DNA from: Clostridiaceae bacterium
Lineage (GTDB): Bacteria > Bacillota > Clostridia > Oscillospirales > Acutalibacteraceae
Length of the DNA stretch: 51,730 nt
NCBI GenBank assembly: GCA_016285645.1
Contig: JAEERC010000008.1
Location: forward strand, 1-51,730
Direction: 5' to 3'
Shown piece after piece: positions 31,711 to 40,423 of this stretch. How positions within the stretch are numbered: the first letter of the stretch is position 1; each line of letters begins with the position of its first letter. The notes under the pieces were generated by a model, which searched no databases, was not told the origin of the DNA, and saw only the letters and a list, made by a program, of their open reading frames with translations. The position numbers and the translations under genes were made by a program.

Positions 31711-32181
31711 TCAGTCTTCGCCGTCCGCTTCGTCGTCCTCGTCGAAGTCGAAGGTGAGAAGTTCGTTACATTTCGGGCAGTTTACGCTGCCGTCAAGCAG
31801 GGTTTCCTCGTCAACGCTGAATTCCTCGCCGCAGGAGGGGCAGGTGATGTCGTAGCTGTCGGCGAAATCGTCGTCGGAATCGTCATACTCCGAGAAACCG
31901 TCGTCAAGGTCATAGATGAAATCCTCGAGCTCGCCGAGATCTTCGTCAACGGCGTCAAGCTGCTCGCCCATTTCATACATATCCTCGTCCATGTCCTCGA
32001 TATTCGCTTCAATCATATCGACTTCGTCCTCGAGGTCGCTGATAACAACGGACATATCGTCAACGAGATCGATAAGGGCTTTTATGATTTTCGCTTCGGG
32101 TGTGTCGCCGAGGCCCATACCCTCCGCAAGACCTTTGATATAAGAGGCCTTCTCGTTTATGGTCTTTTCTTCGTAATCCAT
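31711..32181 (-). CDS. CD1247 N-terminal-domain protein with C-terminal zinc ribbon
   Basis: The 156-aa acidic protein has an N-terminal helix typical of the clostridial CD1247 family (KASYIKGLAEGMGLGDTPEA). A long, very acidic coiled-coil-like stretch (about 40-105) follows, then a zinc ribbon with CPSCGEEF and CPKCNELL (about 113-140). Function unknown; the ribbon suggests contact with RNA polymerase or another nucleic-acid machine, which is inference. It begins 21 bp after efp and shares its promoter. Confidence 0.85.
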   Translation of the reverse strand: MDYEEKTINEKASYIKGLAEGMGLGDTPEAKIIKALIDLVDDMSVVISDLEDEVDMIEANIEDMDEDMYEMGEQLDAVDEDLGELEDFIYDLDDGFSEYDDSDDDFADSYDITCPSCGEEFSVDEETLLDGSVNCPKCNELLTFDFDEDDEADGED

Positions 32182-32202
32182 TGTTCGTACCTCCCGTTAA
32201 AA

Positions 32203-32760
32203 TTACGCTCTGCTGAGATATTCGCCTGTTCTGGTGTCGATTACAATAACCTCGCCCTCGTCAATAAAGAGGGGAACCTTGACCTCCGCGCCCGTTTCGA
32301 GAGTTGCGGGTTTGGTGGCGTTGGTGGCTGTGTTGCCCGCGAAGCCGGGGTCGGTCTTTGTTACCTGGAGCTCAACCGTGGTGGGGGGCTCAAGGCCGAA
32401 AACCTTGCCTTTGTAGGAGAGAATACGGCAGGGCGTGTTCTCCTTGACAAACTTGAAGTTGTCGGGCAGATCCGTCTCGTTGAGGGGAGTCATATCGTAA
32501 GTTTCGGGGTCCATGAAATAATAGAGACCGCCGTCATTGTAGGAGTATTCCATTTCTCTGCGCTCGATGTAAGCGGTGGGGAATTTGTCGGTGGGGTTGA
32601 ATGTGCGCTCAACAACCGCGCCCTTGATGACATCCCTTAACTTGGTGCGTACGAAAGCCGCGCCTTTGCCGGGCTTTACATGCTGGAATTCGATAATCTG
32701 ATAAACGGAGCCGTCCATCTCGAAGGTTACGCCGTTTCTGAAATCGCCTGCTGATACCAT
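32203..32760 (-). CDS. efp: Translation elongation factor P
   Basis: The 185-aa, three-domain protein rescues ribosomes stalled at proline runs. The loop that enters the peptidyl-transferase centre reads [14 protein letters not shown], with the conserved Lys near residue 32. The C-terminal signature is [25 protein letters not shown] precedes ATG at 32760. It is first in a transcript with the CD1247-type gene. Confidence 0.97.
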   Translation of the reverse strand: MVSAGDFRNGVTFEMDGSVYQIIEFQHVKPGKGAAFVRTKLRDVIKGAVVERTFNPTDKFPTAYIERREMEYSYNDGGLYYFMDPETYDMTPLNETDLPDNFKFVKENTPCRILSYKGKVFGLEPPTTVELQVTKTDPGFAGNTATNATKPATLETGAEVKVPLFIDEGEVIVIDTRTGEYLSRA

Positions 32761-32798
32761 AAATAATATCTCCTTTGATTAAAATACTATACTCATTT

Positions 32799-32827
32799 AT
32801 TTTACACTATTGATATATAGATTTCAA
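32799..32827 (-). promoter_or_regulatory. Promoter of efp
   Basis: On the minus strand, TTGAAA (32827-32822), a 17-bp spacer and TAAAAT (32804-32799). The -35 abuts the stop of the upstream peptidase gene. Confidence 0.8.
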
Positions 32828-32834
32828 GTGTTTT

Positions 32835-33905
32835 TTATTGAAGCGTTATAAGCTCCTTCGGGCAGGATGTGAGATTGCGGCTGCCCGTGTCCGTAATAAG
32901 CGCCATATCCTCAATTCTCACACCGAATCCGCCCGGAATATATATACCCGGCTCAACGGTCACAACATTGCCCGCTTCGAGCGTTCCCTTTTCATTGCGC
33001 GAGGAGAGATTCGGCTTTTCGTGGATTTCAACGCCCACTCCGTGCCCTGTGGAATGGCGGAACATTTCGCCGTAACCCTTCGATTTTATGTGCCCGCGGG
33101 CGGCGGCGTCCGCGTCCCTGCAGAGTTTGCCGGGGGCGAGAAATGAGAGCGCCTTTTTCTGCGCCTCGAGAACAATACTGTAAACCTCCGCCTGCTTTGA
33201 GCCGATATTTCCCACGCCTACCGTACGGGTCATATCGCTGTGGTAGCCGTTATAAACCGCTCCGTAATCGAGCAGGAAGAAATCGCCGTCCTTTATCTTT
33301 TCACAGCCGGGCACGCCGTGGGGCATGGATGTTTTTGCTCCCGTTACGGCTATGGTGTCAAACGACACCGCCTCCGCCCCGTTTGTGAGCATAAAATAAT
33401 CGAGTTTTCTCGCTATCTCAATCTCGGACACTCCGGGCTTTATGAAAGGCAGAATAAAATCGAACGCCCTTTCGGCTATCGCCTGCGCCTTTAAGATGTT
33501 TTCAATCTCCTCTTCGGATTTTTTCATACGCAGGGCGTTTATTTCATCCTCAAGGCGGGGTGACGCCTCAACCTCAATTCCCTCAAGTTTTTCGCGCAGT
33601 TTGTTGAAGCGGGAAACGGTTATTCTGCCGTCCTCTGCAAAAAGTTTACGCGCGCCCTCAAACAGGCACACCCGCCCGATTTCGTCGTACGGCTCGTCCG
33701 TTTCGATTATATCGGTGCAGCCCTTTACAGTTTTCCGCGCCGCCTCGATATAGCGGGAGTCGGTGAGATATATTCTCTCCTTTTTCGTCAGCAGCAAAAA
33801 GCCCTCCCCGCCGGGGAAGCCCGTGAAATAAAAGCAGTTTTCGGGCGAAACAATCAGATACGCCTCGCCGTCGTTTAAAGAAGAAGCCAGTTTTTCCGTG
33901 TTCAT
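32835..33905 (-). CDS. M24 family Xaa-Pro aminopeptidase
   Basis: The 356-aa protein has the creatinase-like N-terminal domain (about 1-125) and the pita-bread metallopeptidase domain. The five metal ligands are in LLDYGAV, HSDMTRT, HSTGHGVG, TVEPGIYI and RIEDMAL. It removes or splits N-terminal Xaa-Pro residues in the cytoplasm. The peptidase-before-efp order is common in Firmicutes. ATG at 33905 follows GGAG at 6-nt spacing, about 40 bp after the rpsU terminator, with no clear promoter of its own between. Confidence 0.93.
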   Translation of the reverse strand: MNTEKLASSLNDGEAYLIVSPENCFYFTGFPGGEGFLLLTKKERIYLTDSRYIEAARKTVKGCTDIIETDEPYDEIGRVCLFEGARKLFAEDGRITVSRFNKLREKLEGIEVEASPRLEDEINALRMKKSEEEIENILKAQAIAERAFDFILPFIKPGVSEIEIARKLDYFMLTNGAEAVSFDTIAVTGAKTSMPHGVPGCEKIKDGDFFLLDYGAVYNGYHSDMTRTVGVGNIGSKQAEVYSIVLEAQKKALSFLAPGKLCRDADAAARGHIKSKGYGEMFRHSTGHGVGVEIHEKPNLSSRNEKGTLEAGNVVTVEPGIYIPGGFGVRIEDMALITDTGSRNLTSCPKELITLQ

Positions 33906-33936
33906 CCTTTACTCCGAAATCCTTTCACCTGATGCA

Positions 33937-33965
33937 AAAGAAAACGGCAGGTAAAAACCTGCCGT
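33937..33965 (-). terminator. Terminator of rpsU
   Basis: Perfect 9-bp arms ACGGCAGGT/ACCTGCCGT (33944-33952 and 33957-33965) are followed on the minus strand by TTTTCTTTTG. Confidence 0.9.
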
Positions 33966-33977
33966 CTGCTTCAGAAA

Positions 33978-34154
33978 TTATTTATACTTGCGTTTGCGAG
34001 CAGCCTCAGATTTCTTCTTTCTTTTAACTGACGGCTTTTCGTAATGCTCTCTTTTGCGGACCTCCTGGATAACTCCGTCTCTGGAAGTCTGTCTCTTGAA
34101 TCTTCTGAGAGCGTTGTCAAGAGATTCGCCTTCTTTAACTTTTACCTGACTCAC
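33978..34154 (-). CDS. rpsU: 30S ribosomal protein S21
   Basis: This short gene encodes 58 residues with the S21 signature: [19 protein letters not shown] at the start, [18 protein letters not shown] in the middle and a basic tail [14 protein letters not shown]. It joins the 30S platform and helps mRNA selection. The start is GTG at 34154 with GGGAGG 7 nt upstream. It is monocistronic, with a strong promoter and terminator. Confidence 0.97.
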   Translation of the reverse strand: MSQVKVKEGESLDNALRRFKRQTSRDGVIQEVRKREHYEKPSVKRKKKSEAARKRKYK

Positions 34155-34198
34155 TTTATTCCCTCCCTTTTTGCAGGGGTTACCTTTTATTTTTGAAT

Positions 34199-34228
34199 AT
34201 TATACATTACAGTTCCGTTTTTTGTCAA
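34199..34228 (-). promoter_or_regulatory. Promoter of rpsU
   Basis: On the minus strand, consensus TTGACA (34228-34223), an 18-bp spacer and consensus TATAAT (34204-34199). Confidence 0.9.
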
Positions 34229-34269
34229 CAAACAAGGTTTAACAAAAACAGTAATTTTTAAAAAAGATT

Positions 34270-36696
34270 TTATGCAGGTTTAACAACAATATTTACGAGT
34301 CTGCCCTTGATGTAGAGTTCCTTGACTACCGCCATACCCTCAAGCGCGGACTTGATTTTGTCAAGTTCCTTCGCCGCGGCTATAACCTCGTCCTGACCCG
34401 CTTCGGCGTCAACAACAAGTTTTTCGCGCACCTTGCCGTTAATCTGAACGGCTATTTCAACTGTGCTTTCAACGCATTTTGACTCGTCGTATTCCGGCCA
34501 GCTCTCATAGGCGATTGTGTCATCATGACCTAAAATCTGCCATATTTCCTCGCAGATGTGCGGGCAGATGGGGGAGAGCAGTTTAACAAGCCCCTCGGCG
34601 TAATCCTTCGGGCAGGAACCCGCCTTGTAAACGGCGTTTACGAAAATCATCATCTGGCTTATCGCCGTGTTGAACGCGAGGGTTTCAAAATCCTTCGTGA
34701 CCTTGCGCACGGTTACATTGTATTCCTTTTCGAGCTCGGCGCGTTTTTCCTCGCCGATGTTGTTTGCGTCCGTGAAGAAGGTCCACACGCGGGTGAGGAA
34801 TCTCTTCGCACCCTCAACGCCCTGGTTGCTCCACGGCTTGGACGCCTCTATCGGGCCCATGAACATCTCGTAAAGGCGCAGTGTGTCCGCGCCGTAATCG
34901 CGCACTATGTCGGAGGGATTTACTACGAATTCGGGGAAGCGCTTGCCCATCTTTATACCGTTCGCGCCGAGAATCATTCCCTGATGAACGAGTTTTGAGA
35001 ACGGCTCCTTCACCGGCGAAATGCCGTTGTTGTAAAGGAATCTGTTCCAGATTCTCGAATAGATGAGGTGACCTACCGCGTGCTCGGGGCCGCCGATATA
35101 AAGGTCAACGGGCAGCCAGTGCTTGAGAAGTTCGGGGTCGCCTATCGCCTTGTCATTCTGCGGGTCGATATAGCGCAGGAAATACCAGCTTGAACCCGCC
35201 GAGCCGGGCATTGTCGAGGTCTCTCTCTTGCCCTTTACGCCGTCCTTTTCGATATATTTCCAGTCCTCCGCGTTTTCGAGGGGCGCTCTGCCGTTTTTGC
35301 CCTTGTAGTCGTCAAGTTCGGGCAGCACAAGCGGCAGCTCGTCGTCGTCGAGCACGTGAATTTCGCCGTCGTCCGAATACCATACGGGAACGGGCTCGCC
35401 CCAGTAGCGCTGGCGGGCGAAAATCCACTCGCGGAAATGGTAGTTTGTTTTGCGCCTCGCGACGCCCATTTTTTCAAGTTTTACGGTGATTGCTTCCTTC
35501 GCCTCTTCAACGGTGAGACCCGTGAACTCCTCGGAGTTTATGAGTTTGCAGCCCTTGCCGAGATAATCGCCCTTTTCGAAGGCGCACTCGGAGACATCCC
35601 TGCCGTCGATTACCTGAAGCATAGGAATATTGTGAACAACGGCGTACTCAAAGTCGCGCTGGTCGTGGCTCGGAACAGCCATAACCGCGCCCGTGCCGTA
35701 ACTGGCGAGAACGAAATCGCCGATAAACACGGGAACCTCCCTGCCGTTTACGGGGTTAACCGCGTAAATGCCCTTGAGGCAGCAGCCGCTCTTCGTCTTG
35801 TTGAGTTCGGTGCGGTCCATATCGGTCTTTTTGACAGTCTCTTCAATATACGCCTTTACCTCGTCCTGATTCTCAATGCGTGGCATAAGTTTCTGAACAA
35901 GTTCGCCCTCAGGGGCGAGAACCATAAAGGTAATACCGTAGATTGTTTCAATACAGGTGGTGTAGATTGAGAATTTCCCGCCGCCGACTATGTCGAAATC
36001 GACCTCAACGCCCGTGCTCTTGCCGATCCAGTGGCGCTGCATATCCTTTGTGGATTCGGGCCAGTCAATCTCGTTGAGACCGTCGAGGAGTTCCTCGGCG
36101 AAAGCGACCTGGTCAATCACCCACTGCTTCATATTCTTACGCACTACGGGATATCCGCCGCGCTCGCTCTTGCCGTCGATTACCTCGTCGTTGGCAAGCA
36201 CGGTGCCGAGTTCCTCGCACCAGTTTACGGGAATATCGACAAGCTTCGCGTAACCCTTTAAATAGAGCTGCTTGAATATCCACTGAGTCCACTTGTAGTA
36301 TGAGGGGTCGGATGTGGCAATCATCTTGGACCAGTCATAGTCAAAGCCGAGCTCCTTGAGCTGCTTTGAGAATGTCTTTATGTTGTCCTGAGTGAAGCCG
36401 TTCGGGTTGTGGCCGGTGGAAACGGCATACTGCTCCGCGGGCAGGCCGAACGAGTCGTAGCCCATCGGATGAAGCACATTGTAGCCCTGCATCCTCTTCA
36501 TACGGGAGACTATGTCGGTAGCAGTGTAGCCCTCGGGATGACCCGCGTGAAGGCCCACGCCCGAAGGATAGGGGAACATGTCAAGGGCATAGAACTTGGG
36601 CTTCGAGAAATCCCACACATCCGTTTTGAATGTCTCGTGCTCCTCCCAGTATTGCTGCCATTTCTTTTCAATCGCTTTGTAATCGTAGTGCGCCAT
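34270..36696 (-). CDS. leuS: Leucyl-tRNA synthetase
   Basis: The 808-aa class I synthetase charges tRNA(Leu). It has the HIGH-type motif as HAGH (near residue 51), the CP1 editing domain (about 220-420; GTGAVMAVPSHDQRDFE) and the anticodon-binding domain at the C-terminus. The second signature, normally KMSKS, reads KMGKR (582-586). GGAGGAG precedes ATG at 36696. It lies 43 bp after rsfS in the same direction and is probably the last gene of the ABC-nadD-rsfS-leuS transcript. I see no clear terminator after it. Confidence 0.97.
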   Translation of the reverse strand: MAHYDYKAIEKKWQQYWEEHETFKTDVWDFSKPKFYALDMFPYPSGVGLHAGHPEGYTATDIVSRMKRMQGYNVLHPMGYDSFGLPAEQYAVSTGHNPNGFTQDNIKTFSKQLKELGFDYDWSKMIATSDPSYYKWTQWIFKQLYLKGYAKLVDIPVNWCEELGTVLANDEVIDGKSERGGYPVVRKNMKQWVIDQVAFAEELLDGLNEIDWPESTKDMQRHWIGKSTGVEVDFDIVGGGKFSIYTTCIETIYGITFMVLAPEGELVQKLMPRIENQDEVKAYIEETVKKTDMDRTELNKTKSGCCLKGIYAVNPVNGREVPVFIGDFVLASYGTGAVMAVPSHDQRDFEYAVVHNIPMLQVIDGRDVSECAFEKGDYLGKGCKLINSEEFTGLTVEEAKEAITVKLEKMGVARRKTNYHFREWIFARQRYWGEPVPVWYSDDGEIHVLDDDELPLVLPELDDYKGKNGRAPLENAEDWKYIEKDGVKGKRETSTMPGSAGSSWYFLRYIDPQNDKAIGDPELLKHWLPVDLYIGGPEHAVGHLIYSRIWNRFLYNNGISPVKEPFSKLVHQGMILGANGIKMGKRFPEFVVNPSDIVRDYGADTLRLYEMFMGPIEASKPWSNQGVEGAKRFLTRVWTFFTDANNIGEEKRAELEKEYNVTVRKVTKDFETLAFNTAISQMMIFVNAVYKAGSCPKDYAEGLVKLLSPICPHICEEIWQILGHDDTIAYESWPEYDESKCVESTVEIAVQINGKVREKLVVDAEAGQDEVIAAAKELDKIKSALEGMAVVKELYIKGRLVNIVVKPA

Positions 36697-36739
36697 AAAT
36701 ATTTATACTCCTCCGCGCGGCTGAAAGCCGCCTGATTTA

Positions 36740-37096
36740 TCAGTCCTGTGTGAGCACATCGGACAGGTCGATGAAATTCGCGTCTGCCCAGAGGCGCTCG
36801 AGGTTGTAATACTCTCTCTGATCCTCGGTGAAAATGTGAACAATAACGGTGCCGTAGTCAAGAAGAATCCAGCCCGTGGCCCTGCCCTCGATGTGGTCGG
36901 GCTCGATTCCGAGCTTTTTGAGTTCGAACTCCACTTCCTCGGCAAGCGATTTGGTGTGGGTGTTCGAGGTGCCCGAAGCGATTACGAAATAGTCGGAGAC
37001 TATAGTCACCTCTTCGGTGCGGATTTCCCTGATGTCAACCGCCTTCTTTTTGTCAAGAACCTTGATTATTTCAAGAGCGAGCTGAGTTGATTCCAT
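36740..37096 (-). CDS. rsfS: Ribosomal silencing factor RsfS
   Basis: The 118-aa protein binds ribosomal protein L14 and blocks subunit joining in slow growth. The family core is IVSDYFVIASGTSNTHTKSL, with GRATGWILLDYGTVIVHIF after it. It directly abuts the nadD-yqeK gene (37097), the usual yqeJ-yqeK-yqeL order of Firmicutes. Confidence 0.96.
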   Translation of the reverse strand: MESTQLALEIIKVLDKKKAVDIREIRTEEVTIVSDYFVIASGTSNTHTKSLAEEVEFELKKLGIEPDHIEGRATGWILLDYGTVIVHIFTEDQREYYNLERLWADANFIDLSDVLTQD

Positions 37097-38263
37097 TTAT
37101 TTTTCATCCTTTCCGAGATTTAGAAGAATGTCGTTGTAGCAGTCAAGCGTGTCGGGGTGTATCGGCTTTTCCGCCGCCGCGAGCGTGCGTACGGTGTAGG
37201 CGGAGGTGTAGAGAATCGCTTTTTCGAGTGACTCGCAGGCGTATTTTCTCACCGTGCCCACATCGGGATAATCGCGCTCCTCGGAGATAAAGTCGCCGAT
37301 ATAGACGATTTTGTCGAGAAGGCTCATTCCCGCCCTGCCCGTGGTGTGGTATCTCACCGCCGAGAGGATTTCCTTATCGGTCACACCGAGTTCAAGGCGT
37401 AAATACGCCTCCCCCGCCATGGCGTGCCAGACCTTGCTGTTGGCGAGTTCAACATCGGTGAATTTATGACCTCCCCGCTCGATCACGGCTTTCTGCTCCT
37501 CCTTGGGAGCGTTTTTCATAATGTCGTGAAGAAGCCCCGCGAGTTCCGCCTTGTCGGCGTCCGCCCCGTAATGAAGGGCTAACTTTCTCGCCGCGCGCGA
37601 AACGCCGTAGCTGTGCGCCAGGCGGTCGGGGTCGAGCAGTTCCTCAACTTTTTTGCGGTATTCGGGGAAGCGGTCGGCATAAAGCCCGTTCGCTTTTATA
37701 TAGTCAATCACGCCGGGAGCGAGAAGGGTTTCGCCGTACTCCCCTCTGCCGAGCATCTTCCTTATTTCGGTTGAGCTTATGACTGTCGGCTCCAGCGTGA
37801 GCGGTATGAACCTCGCCTTTTCCTCCTCGGTGTAGCCCGAGTAGTCGAGTTTCGCGCCCTTCTCCCTTATGGCGGTGCAGACGAACGCCTTTTTTAATAT
37901 ATCCTGCCAGCGGTACCATTTTTTGAAGCCGTCGAGCATATCAGAGCCGGTAACAAGGTAAAACTCATCGTCGGGATATATCTGCCGCAAGGCGTCGAGC
38001 GTGTCAACCGTGTAGCTTTTGCTGCCTCTCTCGATTTCGAGGGTGGATACCTCAAACCGCGGGTCGTCGCAGAAGGTCAGGCGGCACATCTCCGCCCTGT
38101 CGCCGGCAGAAGCGAGCTGTACGGGCTGCTTGTGCGGCGGTATGCTCGCGGGCATAATCAGCACCCTGTCAAGCCCCAGCTGCTCAGCCGCCGAAACGGC
38201 GAGTTTTTTGTGCCCGAGGTGGGGCGGATTGAAGGTTCCGCCGAAAATTCCGGTTTTGGCCAT
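37097..38263 (-). CDS. nadD: NadD-YqeK fusion: nicotinate-nucleotide adenylyltransferase plus HD hydrolase
   Basis: The 388-aa protein joins two enzymes that are usually separate neighbours. Residues 1 to about 200 are NadD (GTFNPPHLGHKKLA with the HxGH site, later ISSTEIRKML), making deamido-NAD from nicotinate mononucleotide. Residues from about 205 are a YqeK-type HD domain (RLAHSYGVSRAARKLALHYG, then AGLLHDIMKNAP), a family known to hydrolyse symmetrical Ap4A. ATG at 38263 overlaps the TAA of the permease gene by one base (TAATG), so translation is coupled. A GTG at 38281 is in frame but less likely. Confidence 0.93.
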   Translation of the reverse strand: MAKTGIFGGTFNPPHLGHKKLAVSAAEQLGLDRVLIMPASIPPHKQPVQLASAGDRAEMCRLTFCDDPRFEVSTLEIERGSKSYTVDTLDALRQIYPDDEFYLVTGSDMLDGFKKWYRWQDILKKAFVCTAIREKGAKLDYSGYTEEEKARFIPLTLEPTVISSTEIRKMLGRGEYGETLLAPGVIDYIKANGLYADRFPEYRKKVEELLDPDRLAHSYGVSRAARKLALHYGADADKAELAGLLHDIMKNAPKEEQKAVIERGGHKFTDVELANSKVWHAMAGEAYLRLELGVTDKEILSAVRYHTTGRAGMSLLDKIVYIGDFISEERDYPDVGTVRKYACESLEKAILYTSAYTVRTLAAAEKPIHPDTLDCYNDILLNLGKDEK

Positions 38264-39099
38264 TACTTGATGTTTATCCACTTGCGCATAATCAGCGAAG
38301 TGACAAAGAACAGAATAACATCCTGAACAACATAGTAAAACAGCGGCGACAGCGGCAGCGAAAGCCCGTTCTGGAGCATTATATCGCCCGCCTTGATTTT
38401 TGAGGTGCCGTCGTCATAGAGCAGAAGATTTATGAAGATGTGCGAGTCAACAATGCTTGTGATTATGAGCATCATAATTGCGACAACGCCGAAAATCACA
38501 ATAGCCCAGACGAAGTTCGCCTTCTGGAAAAGGCGGACATGGCTCGCCGTGATTGCGAAATAGAGAATGGAGACGAGCGAGAACGCGAAAATGAAGAACA
38601 TCGCGAGCCCGTAGAAGGCGTAAATCTTTATATGCTTTACACTCGGCAGGTCGAACATTCCGAGGAAGAGATCCGCCATCTGCATTGTGTCGCCCGCCTG
38701 CTGCTCGAGATAAGCCGCGAAATAAACCATCATAAAGATAGCGACCGCGAAACTCACGCTCATCCAGAAGCCGTAAACAATCATCTTGGAGCCGAGAAGC
38801 TGGTTTGAGGTGACGGGCAGCGAATATGTGAGATAGCCCTGCTGCGAATAGAGCGATTTGTTGAAATCGTAAACCACGAAGAACAGGGTAACGAGAATGA
38901 GCACGAAGGGTACAACCGTGCTGAGCAGCACGCTTATTCTCCACACCTTGCCGTGGTCGCCGCCCTTTGTGATAAGGAAAAGAATAAAGGCGACAATCTC
39001 AACTATGTAAACAAGAGATATCACGCGCGATGAAGCGAGGAAATCGTTTTTGAGGAGCATACCCATCTTGTTTTTGGGCTTATCAGAATTCCCAGTCAT
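38263..39099 (-). CDS. ABC transporter permease
   Basis: The 278-aa membrane protein has six or so hydrophobic helices (SLVYIVEIVAFILFLI, ISVLLSTVVPFVLILVTLFF, FWMSVSFAVAIFMMVYFA, YGLAMFFIFAFSLVSILYFA and two more). It carries the motif YSQQGYLTYSLPVTSNQLLG, common in ABC-2-like permeases of Firmicutes. GGAGGTG precedes ATG at 39099. It overlaps the ATPase gene by 17 bp. The pair should form an exporter; the substrate is unknown. Confidence 0.88.
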   Translation of the reverse strand: MTGNSDKPKNKMGMLLKNDFLASSRVISLVYIVEIVAFILFLITKGGDHGKVWRISVLLSTVVPFVLILVTLFFVVYDFNKSLYSQQGYLTYSLPVTSNQLLGSKMIVYGFWMSVSFAVAIFMMVYFAAYLEQQAGDTMQMADLFLGMFDLPSVKHIKIYAFYGLAMFFIFAFSLVSILYFAITASHVRLFQKANFVWAIVIFGVVAIMMLIITSIVDSHIFINLLLYDDGTSKIKAGDIMLQNGLSLPLSPLFYYVVQDVILFFVTSLIMRKWINIK

Positions 39100-39802
39100 T
39101 GCGGAACACCTCCTTGAAAATTTCGTTTATTGTTTTGCCCTGGGCGGTGAGGTTAGCCGTTGTGTCCTGCATAAGGAGCTGACCTCTGCCTATCATGATT
39201 ATTGAATCAAGCACGCCCTCAATGTCGTGAATAAGGTGTGTGCTCATAAGAATAGTCGAGCCCTCGGGTCTGTTCTGAAGAATCGCCCTGAGAATGAAGT
39301 CTCTCGCCGCGGGGTCAACGCCGCCCATCGGCTCGTCGAGAATGTAAATCTGCGCGTTGCGGCACATGACGAGCAGAAGCTGAATCTTTTCCTGCTGACC
39401 CTTTGACATGGTCTTAACCTTCTGCTTGTGGTCAAGCTGGAAAACATCAATCATCTTCATCGCCTTTTCCTTGTCGAAATCGTCGTAGAAATCGGCTATG
39501 TAGTTTATGGCGTCGTCCGCGGTCATATAACTCGCGAGATAGGTCTTTTCGGGCAGATACGCCACCTTGGACTTTGAAATCACGCCGGGCTTCGTGCCGT
39601 CAATGAGCACCTCGCCCTTATAGTCGTTGATAAGACCCGTGAATATTTTGATAAGCGAGGTCTTGCCGCTTCCGTTGGGCCCCAGAAGGCCTATGATGTG
39701 CCCTCTCTCCAAGTCGAACGAGACATTGTTGAGCACGTGGATGGAGCCGTAGGATTTTGAAAGGTTGCGCACGGAAATAACGCTGTCTTTTACGCTGTCC
39801 AT
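39083..39802 (-). CDS. ABC transporter ATP-binding protein
   Basis: The 239-aa ATPase has Walker A GLLGPNGSGKTSL (near 35-47), signature MSKGQQEKIQ (a variant of LSGGQ), Walker B IYILDEPMGGVD and the switch His in STHLIHDIE. AAAGGAGG precedes ATG at 39802. It is the first gene of the minus-strand transcript that seems to continue through nadD-yqeK, rsfS and leuS. Confidence 0.94.
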   Translation of the reverse strand: MDSVKDSVISVRNLSKSYGSIHVLNNVSFDLERGHIIGLLGPNGSGKTSLIKIFTGLINDYKGEVLIDGTKPGVISKSKVAYLPEKTYLASYMTADDAINYIADFYDDFDKEKAMKMIDVFQLDHKQKVKTMSKGQQEKIQLLLVMCRNAQIYILDEPMGGVDPAARDFILRAILQNRPEGSTILMSTHLIHDIEGVLDSIIMIGRGQLLMQDTTANLTAQGKTINEIFKEVFRNDWEF

Positions 39803-39859
39803 ATTTTCCTCCTTTACAGGGATAACTTTTTACGGGATAAAATGACGATATTCCATAGT

Positions 39860-39888
39860 ATTATATCATCCGTTGCAATAAAAATAAA
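39860..39888 (-). promoter_or_regulatory. Candidate promoter of the ABC operon
   Basis: On the minus strand, TATAAT (39865-39860) with a weak TTTATT 17 bp upstream (39888-39883). Confidence 0.4.
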
Positions 39889-39964
39889 GCATTTAATTTA
39901 TTATTTCTTTAAAATATTATTAATTATATGTAAATAAACCGCATGTACGGCAAAAACAGCGTAT

Positions 39965-40374
39965 TTCCTTTTCTTGCCTCGCCCTTTTGGAAAGGGTTTT
40001 GGTAGGGCACGGATTCTTCCGTGCCGCTTATACTTTGTTATAAATGAGGATCGGTTTTATATTAAACTTTGTGCAGACTCCTTCAGTCGCCTTCGGCGCC
40101 AGCTCCCCCAAAGGAGGAGCCCACGACGGACGGGAAGTTTGTGCCGTAGGGGTGCGGGTGTCCGGTGGACACCTCTGCCGCAGGCAGAAGCACCGACCGA
40201 GCCGGCAGGCGAGACCGAATATCATTCGCCCGCCTCAAGGACGTCCGCGAGGACATATAATCCGTCGAAGCCCCTTTATCGGTAATTCGGAATCGGAAAT
40301 TCGGCATTATACAGGTGAGAGGCAGCCCTCCCGAAACTCCTCACTCCTCGCTTCTCACTTCTGACTCCTCACTG
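39965..40374. repeat. Intergenic palindromic repeat island 1
   Basis: No gene is visible. The stretch is a chain of short palindromes: GCCCTTTTGGAAAGGG, GGCACGGATTCTTCCGTGCC (40006-40025), the 'cagactccttcagtcgcc' type block (40074-40130), a GTGTCCGGTGGACAC hairpin and a GAGG/CTCC-rich tail ending CTCCTCACT. Similar pieces recur at 43018-43200 and 51437-51730. I recall related blocks in other gut Clostridia genomes. Confidence 0.75.
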
Positions 40375-40406
40375 AAAAAACCGCCCGCGGAAATATCCGC
40401 GGGCGG
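40375..40406 (-). terminator. Terminator of the metallophosphoesterase-like gene
   Basis: Perfect 11-bp arms (40381-40391 and 40396-40406) with an AATA loop are followed on the minus strand by TTTTTT. Confidence 0.93.
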
Positions 40407-40423
40407 GTGAATACATATTGCGA

